Assembly (NCBI GenBank): GCA_017889625.1 | Contig: JAGGAD010000005.1 | Location: forward strand, 1-64,000 | DNA length: 64,000 nt | Source: Bacillota bacterium | Lineage (GTDB): Bacteria > Bacillota > Negativicutes > Sporomusales > CTSoil-080 | Reading direction: 5' to 3' | Shown here: in pieces, positions 1 through 9,856 of the stretch | Position numbering within the stretch: position 1 is the stretch's first letter | Layout: each line of letters starts with the position of its first letter | Translations under genes and position numbers: made by a program | Notes under the pieces: model-generated | The model's input: the letters and a program-made list of their open reading frames with translations, nothing else | What the model was told of the DNA's origin: nothing | Databases searched by the model: none

Positions 1-43
1 TTGGCGTTTTTGCCGTTCGCGCCCCGCTTGAGGCGACTTTTAT

Positions 44-72
44 ATATTAACATTACCGTTCGGCTTTGTCAA
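44..72 (-). promoter_or_regulatory. Strong sigma-A promoter, proximal of a tandem pair firing left
   Basis: A second perfect TTGACA (72-67), 17 bp spacer and TAATAT (49-44) lies 88 bp downstream of the first in the same direction. Transcription would start near position 37 and run off the left edge through a GC-rich stretch. Bases 1-240 hold no credible gene; a 60-codon plus-strand frame there has no ribosome binding site and lies antisense to these promoters. Confidence 0.75.
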
Positions 73-131
73 TATGCTTTTTATTGGAATTTCGCTGTTT
101 TAATCGCGTCACCGTTTTCGACAGCTTTTGT

Positions 132-160
132 ATATTATCACGCTATTTTTATTATGTCAA
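132..160 (-). promoter_or_regulatory. Strong sigma-A promoter, distal of a tandem pair firing left
   Basis: On the minus strand a perfect TTGACA (160-155) is followed after exactly 17 bp by TAATAT (137-132). The bases just upstream are A/T-rich, like an UP element. It points out of the window and away from the pyruvate carboxylase gene. Two such boxes in tandem are typical of rRNA or other stable-RNA operons, but the transcribed gene lies outside the window. Confidence 0.75.
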
Positions 161-240
161 TCGTTTTAGCAAATTTATTTTGATTATAAATCAGCTAAGC
201 CGTTTCGTTTTAACTAAACCATAATTCTCAATTGAAGTAT

Positions 241-283
241 ATAAGGTCCATGACTTTCTAAAATAAGAAGTCATGGACCTTAT
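241..283 (-). terminator. Rho-independent terminator of pyc
   Basis: A perfect 16-bp inverted repeat (241-256 and 268-283) with an 11-nt loop sits 15 bp beyond the pyc stop codon. The tract after the stem on the minus strand is AT-rich but not a pure T-run, so termination strength is uncertain. Confidence 0.7.
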
Positions 284-298
284 TGTTAAATAAATTAA

Positions 299-3200
299 TT
301 ATTTCTCAATCTCAATCAAAAGATCTCCCGTAGAAATACTATCTTTAGCTACCACATACACTTCTTTAACATAGCCATCAAACGGAGCCTGAACCGTAGT
401 TTCCATCTTCATTGCCTCAGTTACCAACAGATGATCACCCTTTTTTACCTTAGCTCCCTTTTCTACCAGCACTTTAACCACCATACCAGACATGTTTGCG
501 CCGATTTGGCCTGGTTTGTTTTTATCCGCCTTAACTCTTAGAATAACGGTAGTTTTAGCGTTTTTATCCCGAACAAGAACATCACGCGACTGACCATTCA
601 ATTCAAAGGATACTGTTCTGGTACCATCAGGATTAGGCTCGCTGATTGCTTCTAATTTAATAACCAGCTTCTTGCCTTCTTCAATATCAACCTGGATTTG
701 TTCACCAATTTTCATTCCATAGAAGAAAGTTGGCGTATCCAAAACCGACACATCACCATACGTTTTAATAAATTCAACCCAGTCCAAAAAGACCTTAGGA
801 TATAGGGCATAAGCCACTGCATCTTTGTCGCTGACTGAACGAGAAAGTTTATCTTTTAACATCCGCGTAATTTCATCGAAATTAGCTGGCGGTAAAAGTT
901 CCCCTGGCCGCACATTGAGGGGTTCCTTGCCCTTTAAGATTATCCGTTGCAATTCTTTAGGAAATCCTTTATACGGCTGACCGATCTGACCCTCAAAAAA
1001 CTCTACCACCGAATTAGGGAAGTCCAAAAACTCACCCTGTTCATAAATATCGTCCTCGTTAAGGTTATTCTGCACCATGTAGAGTGCCATGTCACCAACG
1101 ATCTTAGAAGATGGCGTAACCTTAATAATATCGCCAAAAAGATCGTTAACCCGGCGATACATTACCTTTATTTCTTCCCATCTATTTTCCAATCCAACAG
1201 CTTTAGCCTGTTGGTGTAAATTGCTGTATTGACCACCCGGCATTTCATGAAGATAAACTTCTGGATTGGGGAAATTTACCCCTGTTTCGAAATTACTATA
1301 GAAACTTCGAATATCTTCCCAGTAATGAGAAAGTTTATGGATTTCTTTAATATTGATCTCAGGCTGATACTTGGTACCATCAAGTGCATAGTACAGCGAT
1401 CCGACACTTGGTTCAGAAGTTCCACCTGCCAAAGCTGATGAAGCAACATCCAGAATATCTACCCCTGCTTCGATCGCCCGAACATAAGTATAAATGCCAT
1501 TGCCGCTGGTATCATGACTGTGCAAATGAATAGGAATATCTACAGACTGTTTAAGTGAAGAAATCAAACGATAAGCCGCTTCCGGCTTTAACAGACCTGC
1601 CATGTCCTTAATACCTAGGATATTTGCTCCAGCAGATTCAAGTTCTTTAGCCATGTTTATGTAGTAATTAAGATCATACTTTGAGCGGCTGGCATCAAGT
1701 ATATCCCCAGAATAGCATATTGAGACCTCTGCTACCTTATTATTTTCGCGAACCGCGTCAATAGCTACCTGCATACCTTGTAACCAGTTTAGACTATCAA
1801 AAATACGGAAGACATCAATCCCGGACTGAGCTGATTTAACAACAAATTCACGAATTACATTGTCCGGATAATTTGTATACCCTACGGCATTCGCCCCTCG
1901 GAGCAGCATTTGGAACAAAATATTAGGTATTTCTTTACGCAAAAGTGCCAGCCGTTCCCATGGGTCTTCCTTCAAGAAGCGATACGCTACATCAAAAGTC
2001 GCTCCGCCCCACATTTCTAAGGAAAACGCCGTCGGCATAATTCTTGCTGTAGCCCCGGCAACTTTAAGCATATCAGCAGTACGAATTCTTGTAGCTAATA
2101 GTGATTGATGCGCATCCCTCATGCTAGTGTCTGTTAACAGGACTTTGTTTTGTTCTTTTATCCATTTTACTAACCCATCCGGGCCGCATTCATCCAAAAT
2201 CTGTTTTGTTCCCGGCTGAATTTCAGCCACAGTATTCGGCACACGCGGAGCTTTATACAGAGGCTTTATTTTATTATTAATACCAGCATAACCGTTAACC
2301 GAAATGTCACCCAAATAATTTAACAATTTACTGCCACGGTCTTTACGATCGCGAAGCACAAACAGCTCAGGAGATGCATCAATAAACATTGTATCATAAT
2401 TGCCATTAATAAACTTTTCGTGATTGACCACATTATATAAAAACGGAATATTGGTCTTCAACCCACGTATCCGAAATTCCGCCAAGCACCGCCGCATCTT
2501 AGTAATAGCGCTTTTGTGGGTCAACCCCCAAGTAGATACCTTAACTAACAACGAATCATAGTACGGTGTAATAATTGATCCGGTATACGCATTCCCGGCA
2601 TCAAGCCGCACCCCATTGCCACCGCCACTGCGATACACCGTAATTTTACCCGTATCCGGCATAAAGTGATTAGCCGCATCTTCCGTAGTAACCCGGCACT
2701 GAATGGCGTGACCGTTACAATACAATTTTTCTTGCGGAGGCATACCTATTTCTTCGCTAAAAAGGCTGTACCCATCAGCAATTAATAACTGAGACTGCAC
2801 AATATCAATCCCTGTTATCATTTCAGTAATAGTGTGCTCCACTTGAACCCGAGGATTAACTTCAATAAAATAGAACTTATGCTCCGGTGTAACCAAGAAT
2901 TCCACCGTACCAGCATTGACATAGCCAACATTTTTCATTAGCTTGACAGCCGCATTACAAATTTCAAGTCGAAACTCTTTCGGCAAATCAATACTAGGCG
3001 CAACTTCAACTACTTTTTGATGACGCCTTTGCACTGAACAATCCCGTTCAAATAAATGTACAACGTTACCTTGTTCGTCACCTAGAATCTGAACTTCAAT
3101 ATGTTTTATATTTTCTAACAGTTTTTCTACATAAACTTCATCGCTGCCAAACGAAGTTTTTGCTTCCGATCTGGCACGATTAAACGAATCCTCTAGCGAC

Positions 3201-3742
3201 TCGGCGTTACGAACAATGCGCATCCCACGTCCACCGCCACCAAGAGAGGCCTTAATGATAATAGGGAAACCATGTTCGTCAGCAAAATTTCTTACTTCTT
3301 CTAAATTTTTTACCGGACCGTCTGACCCTGGAATCATTGGAATATCTGCTATCTCAGCTTGCTTTCGGGCATTAATTTTGTCCCCGAACATTTCCAAATG
3401 TTCAATACGCGGACCAATAAAAGTAATACCTTCTTCTGCACAACGTTTGGCCAAATCAATATTTTCGGACAAAAATCCGTAGCCAGGGTGAATAGCATCG
3501 ACATCATGCTCTTTGGCAATTTTTATAATTGATTCAATATCAAGATATGCCGCGATAGGAGATTTGCCTTCACCAACAAGATACGCTTCATCAGCTTTGT
3601 AGCGATGCAACGATAAAATATCTTCATTAGAATAAATAGCTACAGTCCTTATGCCCAGCTCAAAGCAGGCCCGAAATACCCTTGTCGCAATTTCGCCACG
3701 ATTTGCCACCAGCACAGTGCGAATTTTATTCAATTTATACAC
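299..3742 (-). CDS. pyc: Pyruvate carboxylase
   Basis: This is a full-length 1147-residue biotin enzyme that makes oxaloacetate from pyruvate and bicarbonate using ATP, filling the TCA cycle and gluconeogenesis in the cytoplasm. The order is biotin carboxylase with ATP-grasp (about 1-455, glycine-rich GGGGRGM loop at 168-174), carboxyltransferase TIM barrel (from about 530, DTSMRDAHQS motif), conserved PYC/OADA domain, and a C-terminal biotinyl domain with Lys1112 in the AMKM motif. The start is GTG, 6 bp after a GGAGGGGG ribosome binding site. It stands alone: a terminator follows it and about 240 bp without a gene precede it. Single-chain pyruvate carboxylase is usual in Firmicutes. Confidence 0.97.
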   Translation of the reverse strand: MYKLNKIRTVLVANRGEIATRVFRACFELGIRTVAIYSNEDILSLHRYKADEAYLVGEGKSPIAAYLDIESIIKIAKEHDVDAIHPGYGFLSENIDLAKRCAEEGITFIGPRIEHLEMFGDKINARKQAEIADIPMIPGSDGPVKNLEEVRNFADEHGFPIIIKASLGGGGRGMRIVRNAESLEDSFNRARSEAKTSFGSDEVYVEKLLENIKHIEVQILGDEQGNVVHLFERDCSVQRRHQKVVEVAPSIDLPKEFRLEICNAAVKLMKNVGYVNAGTVEFLVTPEHKFYFIEVNPRVQVEHTITEMITGIDIVQSQLLIADGYSLFSEEIGMPPQEKLYCNGHAIQCRVTTEDAANHFMPDTGKITVYRSGGGNGVRLDAGNAYTGSIITPYYDSLLVKVSTWGLTHKSAITKMRRCLAEFRIRGLKTNIPFLYNVVNHEKFINGNYDTMFIDASPELFVLRDRKDRGSKLLNYLGDISVNGYAGINNKIKPLYKAPRVPNTVAEIQPGTKQILDECGPDGLVKWIKEQNKVLLTDTSMRDAHQSLLATRIRTADMLKVAGATARIMPTAFSLEMWGGATFDVAYRFLKEDPWERLALLRKEIPNILFQMLLRGANAVGYTNYPDNVIREFVVKSAQSGIDVFRIFDSLNWLQGMQVAIDAVRENNKVAEVSICYSGDILDASRSKYDLNYYINMAKELESAGANILGIKDMAGLLKPEAAYRLISSLKQSVDIPIHLHSHDTSGNGIYTYVRAIEAGVDILDVASSALAGGTSEPSVGSLYYALDGTKYQPEINIKEIHKLSHYWEDIRSFYSNFETGVNFPNPEVYLHEMPGGQYSNLHQQAKAVGLENRWEEIKVMYRRVNDLFGDIIKVTPSSKIVGDMALYMVQNNLNEDDIYEQGEFLDFPNSVVEFFEGQIGQPYKGFPKELQRIILKGKEPLNVRPGELLPPANFDEITRMLKDKLSRSVSDKDAVAYALYPKVFLDWVEFIKTYGDVSVLDTPTFFYGMKIGEQIQVDIEEGKKLVIKLEAISEPNPDGTRTVSFELNGQSRDVLVRDKNAKTTVILRVKADKNKPGQIGANMSGMVVKVLVEKGAKVKKGDHLLVTEAMKMETTVQAPFDGYVKEVYVVAKDSISTGDLLIEIEK

Positions 3743-3983
3743 TTTTTACCCCCTCCTAGCATGAGCTACAAACAAAACTATTGTTACATTACCAAATTGT
3801 TGTAAAAAAGTAAAGTATGTTGATTAATGTATACACATATACAAACAAAAGACATGACCATAGCTGAAAATTCAATAAAATAAACCAATAACTCCCAGAT
3901 TTATACTAACCAAATACGAGTGTTATTATTTAACTGCGAACTAGTTTGAATTAGTCCTTCATTGTAATTTATTTATTATAAAG

Positions 3984-4472
3984 TTACGCCTGACCACATT
4001 CGCCCGTTTCACCTTTTAGTATCGCCAACCCATGCTCAATTCCCGGAAGAACGACCTCCAGACACTCGCGCACGCCTTTCGGACTTCCCGGTAAGTTGAT
4101 AATAAGTGACCGCCCCCTAATTCCGGCTACCGCTCGACTGAGCATCGCCCGTGAGGTTTTCTCCAACGATTTAGCCCGCATAGCTTCGGGAATGCCGGGA
4201 ACAATTTTTTCAACTATTGATAACGTGGCCTCAGGCGTAACATCCCTCGGTCCAAGCCCGGTACCGCCGGTAGTAAGCACTAAGTCTATCTCTTGTTTAT
4301 CTATCATCGTTATCATAGTATCAGCTAGAAGCTTTTGATCATCAGGTACTACCACATACTGTTTTACTGCTCCGATTTTCACCAGCATATCAGCAATAGC
4401 TTTACCGCTAATATCTTCCCGTTCTCCCCTCGCCCCTTTGTCGCTAGCAGTAATAATTCCGATACTATACAT
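3984..4472 (-). CDS. mogA: Molybdopterin adenylyltransferase (MogA/MoaB family)
   Basis: It adenylates molybdopterin before molybdenum insertion in molybdenum cofactor synthesis. The 162-residue product is a single MoCF_biosynth domain with the family TTGGTGLGPRDVTPEAT signature and a PGSPKG loop. The chosen ATG (4472) has GAGGTG 7 bp upstream; the open frame runs 8 codons further without a better site. The ATG overlaps the end of the MOSC gene by 8 bp, so translation is probably coupled. It is last in the moaC - MOSC - mogA operon. MogA and MoaB proteins are hard to separate by sequence alone. Confidence 0.92.
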   Translation of the reverse strand: MYSIGIITASDKGARGEREDISGKAIADMLVKIGAVKQYVVVPDDQKLLADTMITMIDKQEIDLVLTTGGTGLGPRDVTPEATLSIVEKIVPGIPEAMRAKSLEKTSRAMLSRAVAGIRGRSLIINLPGSPKGVRECLEVVLPGIEHGLAILKGETGECGQA

Positions 4473-4905
4473 TTTCAAGCACCTCGATTGTATCACCGCT
4501 CGTTACCATCCCGCCTGTCAAGACAATCGCAAATATTCCCTCACGCGGCATAACACAGTCCCCAGCCTGATAATATATCGCACAGCGGTTATGACACTCC
4601 TTGCCAATCTGACTTACTTCTAACACGGTCTCACCAATTTTAAGTTTAGTCCCGATAGGTAAGTCAACCAAATTAATATTTTCCGTAGTCAAATTTTCGG
4701 CAAAATCTCCGGGACCAACATCCAGCCCAGCCTTACGCATCTTCTCAATACTTTCCATTGCCAAAAGGCTAACCTGACGATGCATAAAGCCAGCATGAGC
4801 GTCGCCTTCCAGTCCTTGCCCTGCCAGTAGTTTAGACGCACCGACATTTTTTTTCCGTTCACCTTTATTCTTACTTGTACATACTGCAATGATTTTACCG
4901 TTCAT
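4465..4905 (-). CDS. MOSC domain-containing protein
   Basis: A 146-residue stand-alone MOSC domain protein. MOSC domains occur at the C-terminus of molybdenum cofactor sulfurases and carry a conserved Cys; here the candidate is in the GKECHNRC segment. Small bacterial versions sit in molybdenum cofactor operons and are thought to handle or modify the cofactor, but the reaction is not established. The start at 4905 (MNGKIIAV) lies after a GGGGGACGAG stretch and overlaps the moaC end by 11 bp; the frame is open for 41 more codons inside moaC, which is not coding here. The overlaps on both sides suggest coupled expression. Confidence 0.88.
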   Translation of the reverse strand: MNGKIIAVCTSKNKGERKKNVGASKLLAGQGLEGDAHAGFMHRQVSLLAMESIEKMRKAGLDVGPGDFAENLTTENINLVDLPIGTKLKIGETVLEVSQIGKECHNRCAIYYQAGDCVMPREGIFAIVLTGGMVTSGDTIEVLENV

Positions 4906-5404
4906 TATGCTCGTCCCCCTTATTTTCCATGCTAGTACGTCGATATGTTCCGCTTTTGCCGCCTGATTTTTCGGCAAGTGCAACATACTCGACAACCATT
5001 CCTTTGTCAACGGCCTTACACATATCATAAATAGTTAAAGCAGCAATCGATACAGCAGTTAGCGCCTCCATTTCCACACCGGTTTTACCCGTTGTCTTGA
5101 CCGATGCGGTAATGTCAATATAACTTGCTTCTTCATCTAAACTAAACTCAATATTAATGCCGGTTAGGAGCAGCGGATGACACATCGGTATAAGCTGGCA
5201 AGTACTCTTAGCTCCCATAATCCCCGCCACCTGTGCAACGCCAAGGACATCACCTTTGCCAATTTGCCCAGCCTTAACCAAAGCAAGCGTCTCAGGCAAC
5301 ATACTAATCCGGCCAATTGCAACCGCACGCCGTGAACTATCATCTTTTTGAGAAACATCAACCATATGTGCCCGACCAGACTGATTAAAATGCGTTAACT
5401 CCAT
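4895..5404 (-). CDS. moaC: Cyclic pyranopterin monophosphate synthase
   Basis: MoaC forms cyclic pyranopterin monophosphate from the 8-cyclo-dihydro-GTP made by MoaA, an early step of molybdenum cofactor synthesis. The 169-residue protein has the family [10 protein letters not shown] and [13 protein letters not shown] segments and the conserved MCKAVDK loop near the end. Two adjacent ATG codons (5407, 5404) follow GGAGG; the second has the better 8-bp spacing. It leads the moaC - MOSC - mogA group. No moaA is in the window. Confidence 0.95.
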   Translation of the reverse strand: MELTHFNQSGRAHMVDVSQKDDSSRRAVAIGRISMLPETLALVKAGQIGKGDVLGVAQVAGIMGAKSTCQLIPMCHPLLLTGINIEFSLDEEASYIDITASVKTTGKTGVEMEALTAVSIAALTIYDMCKAVDKGMVVEYVALAEKSGGKSGTYRRTSMENKGDEHNER

Positions 5405-5508
5405 CATTTCATCCTCCTTGCTCCGATTCATTTCATACCATTAATTCTCTATATAAACATATTTTACCTGCTGAGGTTTGCTTATTTATAATAGGTATCA
5501 CTGTAAAA

Positions 5509-5545
5509 AAAATGAGTCAAAGCGCACTTTGCTTTGACTCATTTT
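5509..5545 (-). terminator. Rho-independent terminator of sepF
   Basis: Perfect 15-bp stem (5509-5523 and 5531-5545) with a 7-nt loop, followed on the minus strand by a run of Ts. It begins directly after the sepF stop and isolates sepF from moaC. The arms end in A and T tracts, so it may also work from the other strand. Confidence 0.9.
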
Positions 5546-5546
5546 T

Positions 5547-5960
5547 TTACAGGTCCTTTATACGTTTTATATAGGGTGGTAAGGAAAAACCTTGCCGCTC
5601 TTGTGTTATATCTACCCTAGCAGAAGCGAATAAAGTAACACCATCTGATACTTTTTGGTTTGAGCCGCCAGTTACAAAGGTTACCCCTTCGAGAAAATCA
5701 CAAATCCGCTGTTTAGTACAACTATCTGTACTCTCAAAATTAACAATTACCGACATGTTACTATTTAAGTAGTCCGCGCATACCCTGACATCATCAAAAA
5801 CCTTAGGATAGGTAACATACACTTTGAGCGTTGGCGTTGTTCCCTCATGAACCTTTAGCTGTGCCCGACGGTCACTTGCTTTCAATGGTTCATCTTCCAT
5901 ATCATATTCTTCTTCCGCCATGATGAAATTTGTCAACTTATTAATAAGTCCCACTGCCAA
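5547..5960 (-). CDS. sepF: Cell division protein SepF
   Basis: SepF bundles FtsZ filaments and tethers them to the membrane through an N-terminal amphipathic helix; Gram-positive bacteria use it in place of, or together with, FtsA. The 137-residue protein has that helix (GLINKLTNFIM), an acidic linker (about 15-30) and the SepF/DUF552 fold (about 45-130, with VIVNFE and DFLEGV). The TTG at 5960 lies 8 bp after GGAGG and gives the family-like N-terminus; the frame is open 11 codons further. It is transcribed alone here rather than in the usual ylm cluster. Confidence 0.9.
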   Translation of the reverse strand: MAVGLINKLTNFIMAEEEYDMEDEPLKASDRRAQLKVHEGTTPTLKVYVTYPKVFDDVRVCADYLNSNMSVIVNFESTDSCTKQRICDFLEGVTFVTGGSNQKVSDGVTLFASARVDITQERQGFSLPPYIKRIKDL

Positions 5961-6109
5961 AATAACCACCTCCTCGACAAAACACATTTTCATCCAATTT
6001 TTAGGTAGTTTTTCGACAACCGATTTATTATTCCTGCTAGTTTTTCTGATTTTTTTCTCAAAGTAAGCATAATCAGGACTTACGTCCTAGTTTTTTCGGC
6101 TAAATTAGC

Positions 6110-7933
6110 TTATTCGACAACTTGAGTCCGTTTCTTTTCCCTAGCTCTAGCGCTCCGATCAAGAATTGTTTTCCGTAACCGGATGCTTTTAGGAGTAACT
6201 TCAACTAGTTCATCATCATTAATATATTCAAGAGCTTGTTCCAAGCTAAGTATACGTGGTGAAGCCAACCGTAAAGCTTCATCAGCCGCACTTGACCGCA
6301 TGTTTGTTACATGTTTCTTTTTACATGGATTTACTTCCATATCCATTTCGCGAGCATTTTCACCAACAATCATGCCTTCATAAACCGCCTGGCCAGGAAC
6401 AACAAACATTATCCCCCGGTCCTGTACACTATAAATACCGTACCCGGTGGTTTCACCAGCTTCAAAAGCAACAAGAGCCCCACGGCTGCGTCCGGAAATT
6501 TCACCCTTGTACGGTGCATGTCCATGGAAAACATGATTCATTATCCCATTACCTTTGGTGCTGGTAAGGAACTCAGACCGGAACCCAATAAGGCCGCGAG
6601 CCGGAATAACAAACTCCATCCGAAGGTAACCAGCTAGTTCAATCATATTAACTAGCTCAGCCTTTCTTGTTCCCAAGCCTTCCATTACAGCACCCATAAA
6701 TTCCTGTGGTACATCAATGGTCAAAGCTTCGAGTGGCTCACAACGCTTACCGTTGATTTCTTTATAAATAACCCTAGGTTTACCAACCTGGAATTCAAAG
6801 CCTTCGCGGCGCATAGTTTCAATAAGAATAGATAGATGTAATTCACCACGGCCCGAAACTTCAAAGGAGTCGGCGCTTCCGGTTTCTGTAACCTTTAAAC
6901 TTACATTGGTTTCAACTTCTTTAAACAGCCGATCCCGTAAATGGCGTGAAGTTATATACTGGCCTTCTTTACCAGCAAATGGACTTGTGTTGACACTAAA
7001 TACCATCGCTAACGTTGGTTCGTCAATTTTAATGGTAGGAAGCGCTTCCGGGCTTTCAGCATCAGCTATCGTATCTCCGATATTAACTGAATCCAAGCCA
7101 GTAATTGCAACAATATCGCCCAGCGCCGCATCTTTTACTTCAGCTCGTTTGAGTCCCTCATAAACGAACAACTTACCAATTTTACCTTTGGTTTCAGTTT
7201 CGCCATTAAGTAACGCCACTTGCTGTCCGGCAGAAACCCTCCCACGAATAACCCGGCCAATAGCAATACGCCCAACATATTCATCCGAGTCAAGAGTAGT
7301 AACCATTATTTGCAACGACCCGTCGATATCACCTTTTGGAGCTGGGATAGTCTTTATCAAGAGGTCAAACAACGGAGTTAAGTCTTTGCTATCATCATCC
7401 ATTGACAATTTAGCAATGCCGTCCCTAGCGGTTGCATAAACAGTAGGAAAATCTAGTTGCTGATCATTGGCTTCAAGCTCAATAAACAATTCAAGAACTT
7501 CATCAACAACTTCTTCTACCCGTTCATCAGGACGATCAATTTTATTAATAACCACAATCGGCTGTAAATTTTGTTCCAGCGCTTTTCTCAATACATACTT
7601 GGTCTGCGGCATCGGTCCCTCAAAAGCATCAACTAATAAAAGCACACCGTCAACCATATTCAATACCCGTTCGACTTCACCGCCAAAATCAGCATGTCCC
7701 GGCGTATCAACGATATTGATTTTAATTCCTTCATGCATAACCGCAGTATTTTTCGAAAGAATAGTAATACCACGTTCCCGTTCCAGATCATTGGAGTCCA
7801 TTACGCGTTCTGCAACCTGTTCATTCGTGCGAAAAACGCCGCTTTGTTTAAGCATAGCGTCAACCAACGTAGTTTTACCATGATCGACATGGGCTATTAT
7901 TGCAATATTTCTTAGATCATTTCTTTGTTGCAT
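6110..7933 (-). CDS. typA: Ribosome-binding GTPase TypA/BipA
   Basis: A 607-residue translational GTPase of the EF-G/LepA superfamily that helps 50S assembly and stress or cold adaptation. The N-terminal GTPase has G1 (AHVDHGKTTL), G3 (DTPGHADF) and G4 (NKID), followed by domain 2, an EF-G-like domain V and the TypA-specific C-terminal domain. Length matches the family. A GGAGGAG ribosome binding site precedes the ATG. It is monocistronic, with unrelated genes on both sides. Confidence 0.97.
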   Translation of the reverse strand: MQQRNDLRNIAIIAHVDHGKTTLVDAMLKQSGVFRTNEQVAERVMDSNDLERERGITILSKNTAVMHEGIKINIVDTPGHADFGGEVERVLNMVDGVLLLVDAFEGPMPQTKYVLRKALEQNLQPIVVINKIDRPDERVEEVVDEVLELFIELEANDQQLDFPTVYATARDGIAKLSMDDDSKDLTPLFDLLIKTIPAPKGDIDGSLQIMVTTLDSDEYVGRIAIGRVIRGRVSAGQQVALLNGETETKGKIGKLFVYEGLKRAEVKDAALGDIVAITGLDSVNIGDTIADAESPEALPTIKIDEPTLAMVFSVNTSPFAGKEGQYITSRHLRDRLFKEVETNVSLKVTETGSADSFEVSGRGELHLSILIETMRREGFEFQVGKPRVIYKEINGKRCEPLEALTIDVPQEFMGAVMEGLGTRKAELVNMIELAGYLRMEFVIPARGLIGFRSEFLTSTKGNGIMNHVFHGHAPYKGEISGRSRGALVAFEAGETTGYGIYSVQDRGIMFVVPGQAVYEGMIVGENAREMDMEVNPCKKKHVTNMRSSAADEALRLASPRILSLEQALEYINDDELVEVTPKSIRLRKTILDRSARAREKKRTQVVE

Positions 7934-8025
7934 TATATTTTTTTCTCCTCCTAAGACGAACCATGATGCACTAATTATTGCCCATCATGTTTAATAACAC
8001 GCCAGATAACATTATACTGGATAGT

Positions 8026-9639
8026 TTAACCTTTATCGATAGTATTTAGCGTATTTTTCATAAACTTTAAGACATTTTCAACAATGCCAATTACTTTAGA
8101 CCCCTGACCACCATGAGCCAAAGCTTGTTCGATCCGTTTACGCAGGTCTAAATAATCGTTATCCAGTTGATCAAGATACTTGGTCGACAATATCGTTGAA
8201 ACTTCCGACATCTTGATCTTTGGTTCTTCCAGGGTATATTGTGTTCCTTCTAAAATTGCAGTTTCACCAAACTCCGGCACATAAGTCGAGAATCCGAATC
8301 GTTCTTCAATTACGGCACTCAGGCTTGCCGTTTTTTCTGGTTCACCATGAACCAGAAAAATATTAGCTGGGGGAGTTTGAACATGTGCCAGCCAATTTAT
8401 TAGTTGGTCCCGGTCGGCATGTGCTGAGAAACCATCTAAATTATAAATTTTAGCTTTAACACTGATATCTTCGCCCATTATCTTTACACGTTTAACGCCT
8501 TCGGTAAGCCTCCGGCCAAGACTTCCCACTGATTGATAGCCTACCAACAATACACTGGATTCTGGACGCCACAGATTATGCTTCAGATGATGCAATATCC
8601 GTCCGGCATCAGCCATCCCGCTGGCTGAGATAATAATCGCTGGCTTAATTAAAGAATTAATGGTTTTGGATTCATCTGCCGTTTTGGTAAAAATAAGTTG
8701 TGGCAATTTAAGCGGGTTATCCTTGTCTTTACACATCATTTCAAAGGCTTCAACATCAAAATCACCCGGATGGGCCATAAAAATATCGGTCGCTGAAATT
8801 GCTAGCGGACTATCGATAAACACAGGTATATCCGGAATTTTTCCAGTCTTTAAAAGCTGATGTAAGTAATATACAATCGTCTGAGTCCGACCTACAGCGA
8901 AAGCTGGTATTACAACATTACCACCGCGCTCAACCGTATCATTGATGACCTCGGCCAACTTATCCGGTCCATCAAAATAGCCATGGTTACGATTTCCATA
9001 GGTCGATTCCATCACAATATAATCAGCTTCTTGGATATAAGTAGGATCATTAATAATCGGTTGATCAGGTTGTCCAAGGTCACCAGAAAATACTAACTTA
9101 CTAGTTTTTCCATGTTCAGTAACCCAAATTTCAATAATTGATGAACCAAGAATATGCCCAGCATCACTGAACTTAACCACAATATTGGGAGTAAGTCTTA
9201 TTTTTTCACCATAAGGCACCGATTTAAACTGATTAAGACAATTGGCTGCGTCCGCTACCGTGTAAAGCGGCTCAACCACCTTACCCCCAGCCCGCCGCCC
9301 TTTGCGATTGGCAATTTCAGCTTCAAATTCCTGAATATGAGCACTATCCGCTAACATAATCCGGCACAAGGCTACAGTAGCATCAGTCGCATAAACCTTC
9401 CCCTTAAAGCCTGATTTACACAACTTAGGTAATAAGCCGCTATGGTCAATATGAGCATGCGTCAGCAATACGCAGTCAATCGCGGTTGAATCATATTCAA
9501 GTGCCTTGCGATTTAATGCCTCCGTAGCCTTTGAGCCCTGAAACATGCCACAATCTACTAAAAGTTTATAGCCATTTGTTTCCAAAAGGTAAGAAGACCC
9601 CGTAACCATCATCGCCGCGCCCCAGAAAGTCAGCCGCAT
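8026..9639 (-). CDS. Beta-CASP metallo-beta-lactamase RNase (CPSF/YSH1-like)
   Basis: A 537-residue protein of the mRNA 3-prime processing exonuclease family. The metallo-beta-lactamase domain carries the zinc motif HAHIDHSG (61-68) and later Asp/His ligands; the beta-CASP insert follows (about 245-375), then the RMMBL segment with the SAHAD motif. Bacterial homologues are RNases of uncertain target. The ATG has GGAGG 6 bp upstream, and the gene has its own sigma-A promoter at 9760-9787. About 90 C-terminal residues extend beyond the nuclease core and are probably helical. Confidence 0.9.
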   Translation of the reverse strand: MRLTFWGAAMMVTGSSYLLETNGYKLLVDCGMFQGSKATEALNRKALEYDSTAIDCVLLTHAHIDHSGLLPKLCKSGFKGKVYATDATVALCRIMLADSAHIQEFEAEIANRKGRRAGGKVVEPLYTVADAANCLNQFKSVPYGEKIRLTPNIVVKFSDAGHILGSSIIEIWVTEHGKTSKLVFSGDLGQPDQPIINDPTYIQEADYIVMESTYGNRNHGYFDGPDKLAEVINDTVERGGNVVIPAFAVGRTQTIVYYLHQLLKTGKIPDIPVFIDSPLAISATDIFMAHPGDFDVEAFEMMCKDKDNPLKLPQLIFTKTADESKTINSLIKPAIIISASGMADAGRILHHLKHNLWRPESSVLLVGYQSVGSLGRRLTEGVKRVKIMGEDISVKAKIYNLDGFSAHADRDQLINWLAHVQTPPANIFLVHGEPEKTASLSAVIEERFGFSTYVPEFGETAILEGTQYTLEEPKIKMSEVSTILSTKYLDQLDNDYLDLRKRIEQALAHGGQGSKVIGIVENVLKFMKNTLNTIDKG

Positions 9640-9759
9640 AACATTCCTCCGTTCATTATATTGTCCGAATAATATACTTGGTATGTTCTTTATTCGCCAT
9701 AAATAAAATCACAGATTGTCATCTTGACTACAGCCCCTGCCAAAGCCGGTTTCTAATCA

Positions 9760-9787
9760 ATCATACATTATTTTAGCTTTTTGTCAA
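9760..9787 (-). promoter_or_regulatory. Sigma-A promoter of the beta-CASP RNase gene
   Basis: TTGACA (787-782 in the 9700s) and TATGAT (765-760) are separated by 16 bp on the minus strand, about 120 bp upstream of the start codon at 9639. The -35 box is perfect and the -10 box differs from consensus at one position. Confidence 0.7.
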
Positions 9788-9856
9788 ATATTCCACAATT
9801 ATAGACCTTATTCCTGCTGAAAAGGTTTACAGTTTTCGCAGGCAGTGTCAGAAAAA

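Noticed and set aside
1-183. 60-codon open frame at the left edge (plus strand)
   Set aside because: It lies antisense to two perfect promoters, has no visible ribosome binding site and no family resemblance.
3743-3983. Gap upstream of pyc
   Set aside because: I looked for a riboswitch or promoter; only a weak TTTACT-17-TAATGT candidate was seen, not enough to list.
6075-6100. Terminator-like AGGAC/GTCCT hairpin after typA
   Set aside because: The T-run follows the stem on the plus strand, but both neighbouring genes are on the minus strand.
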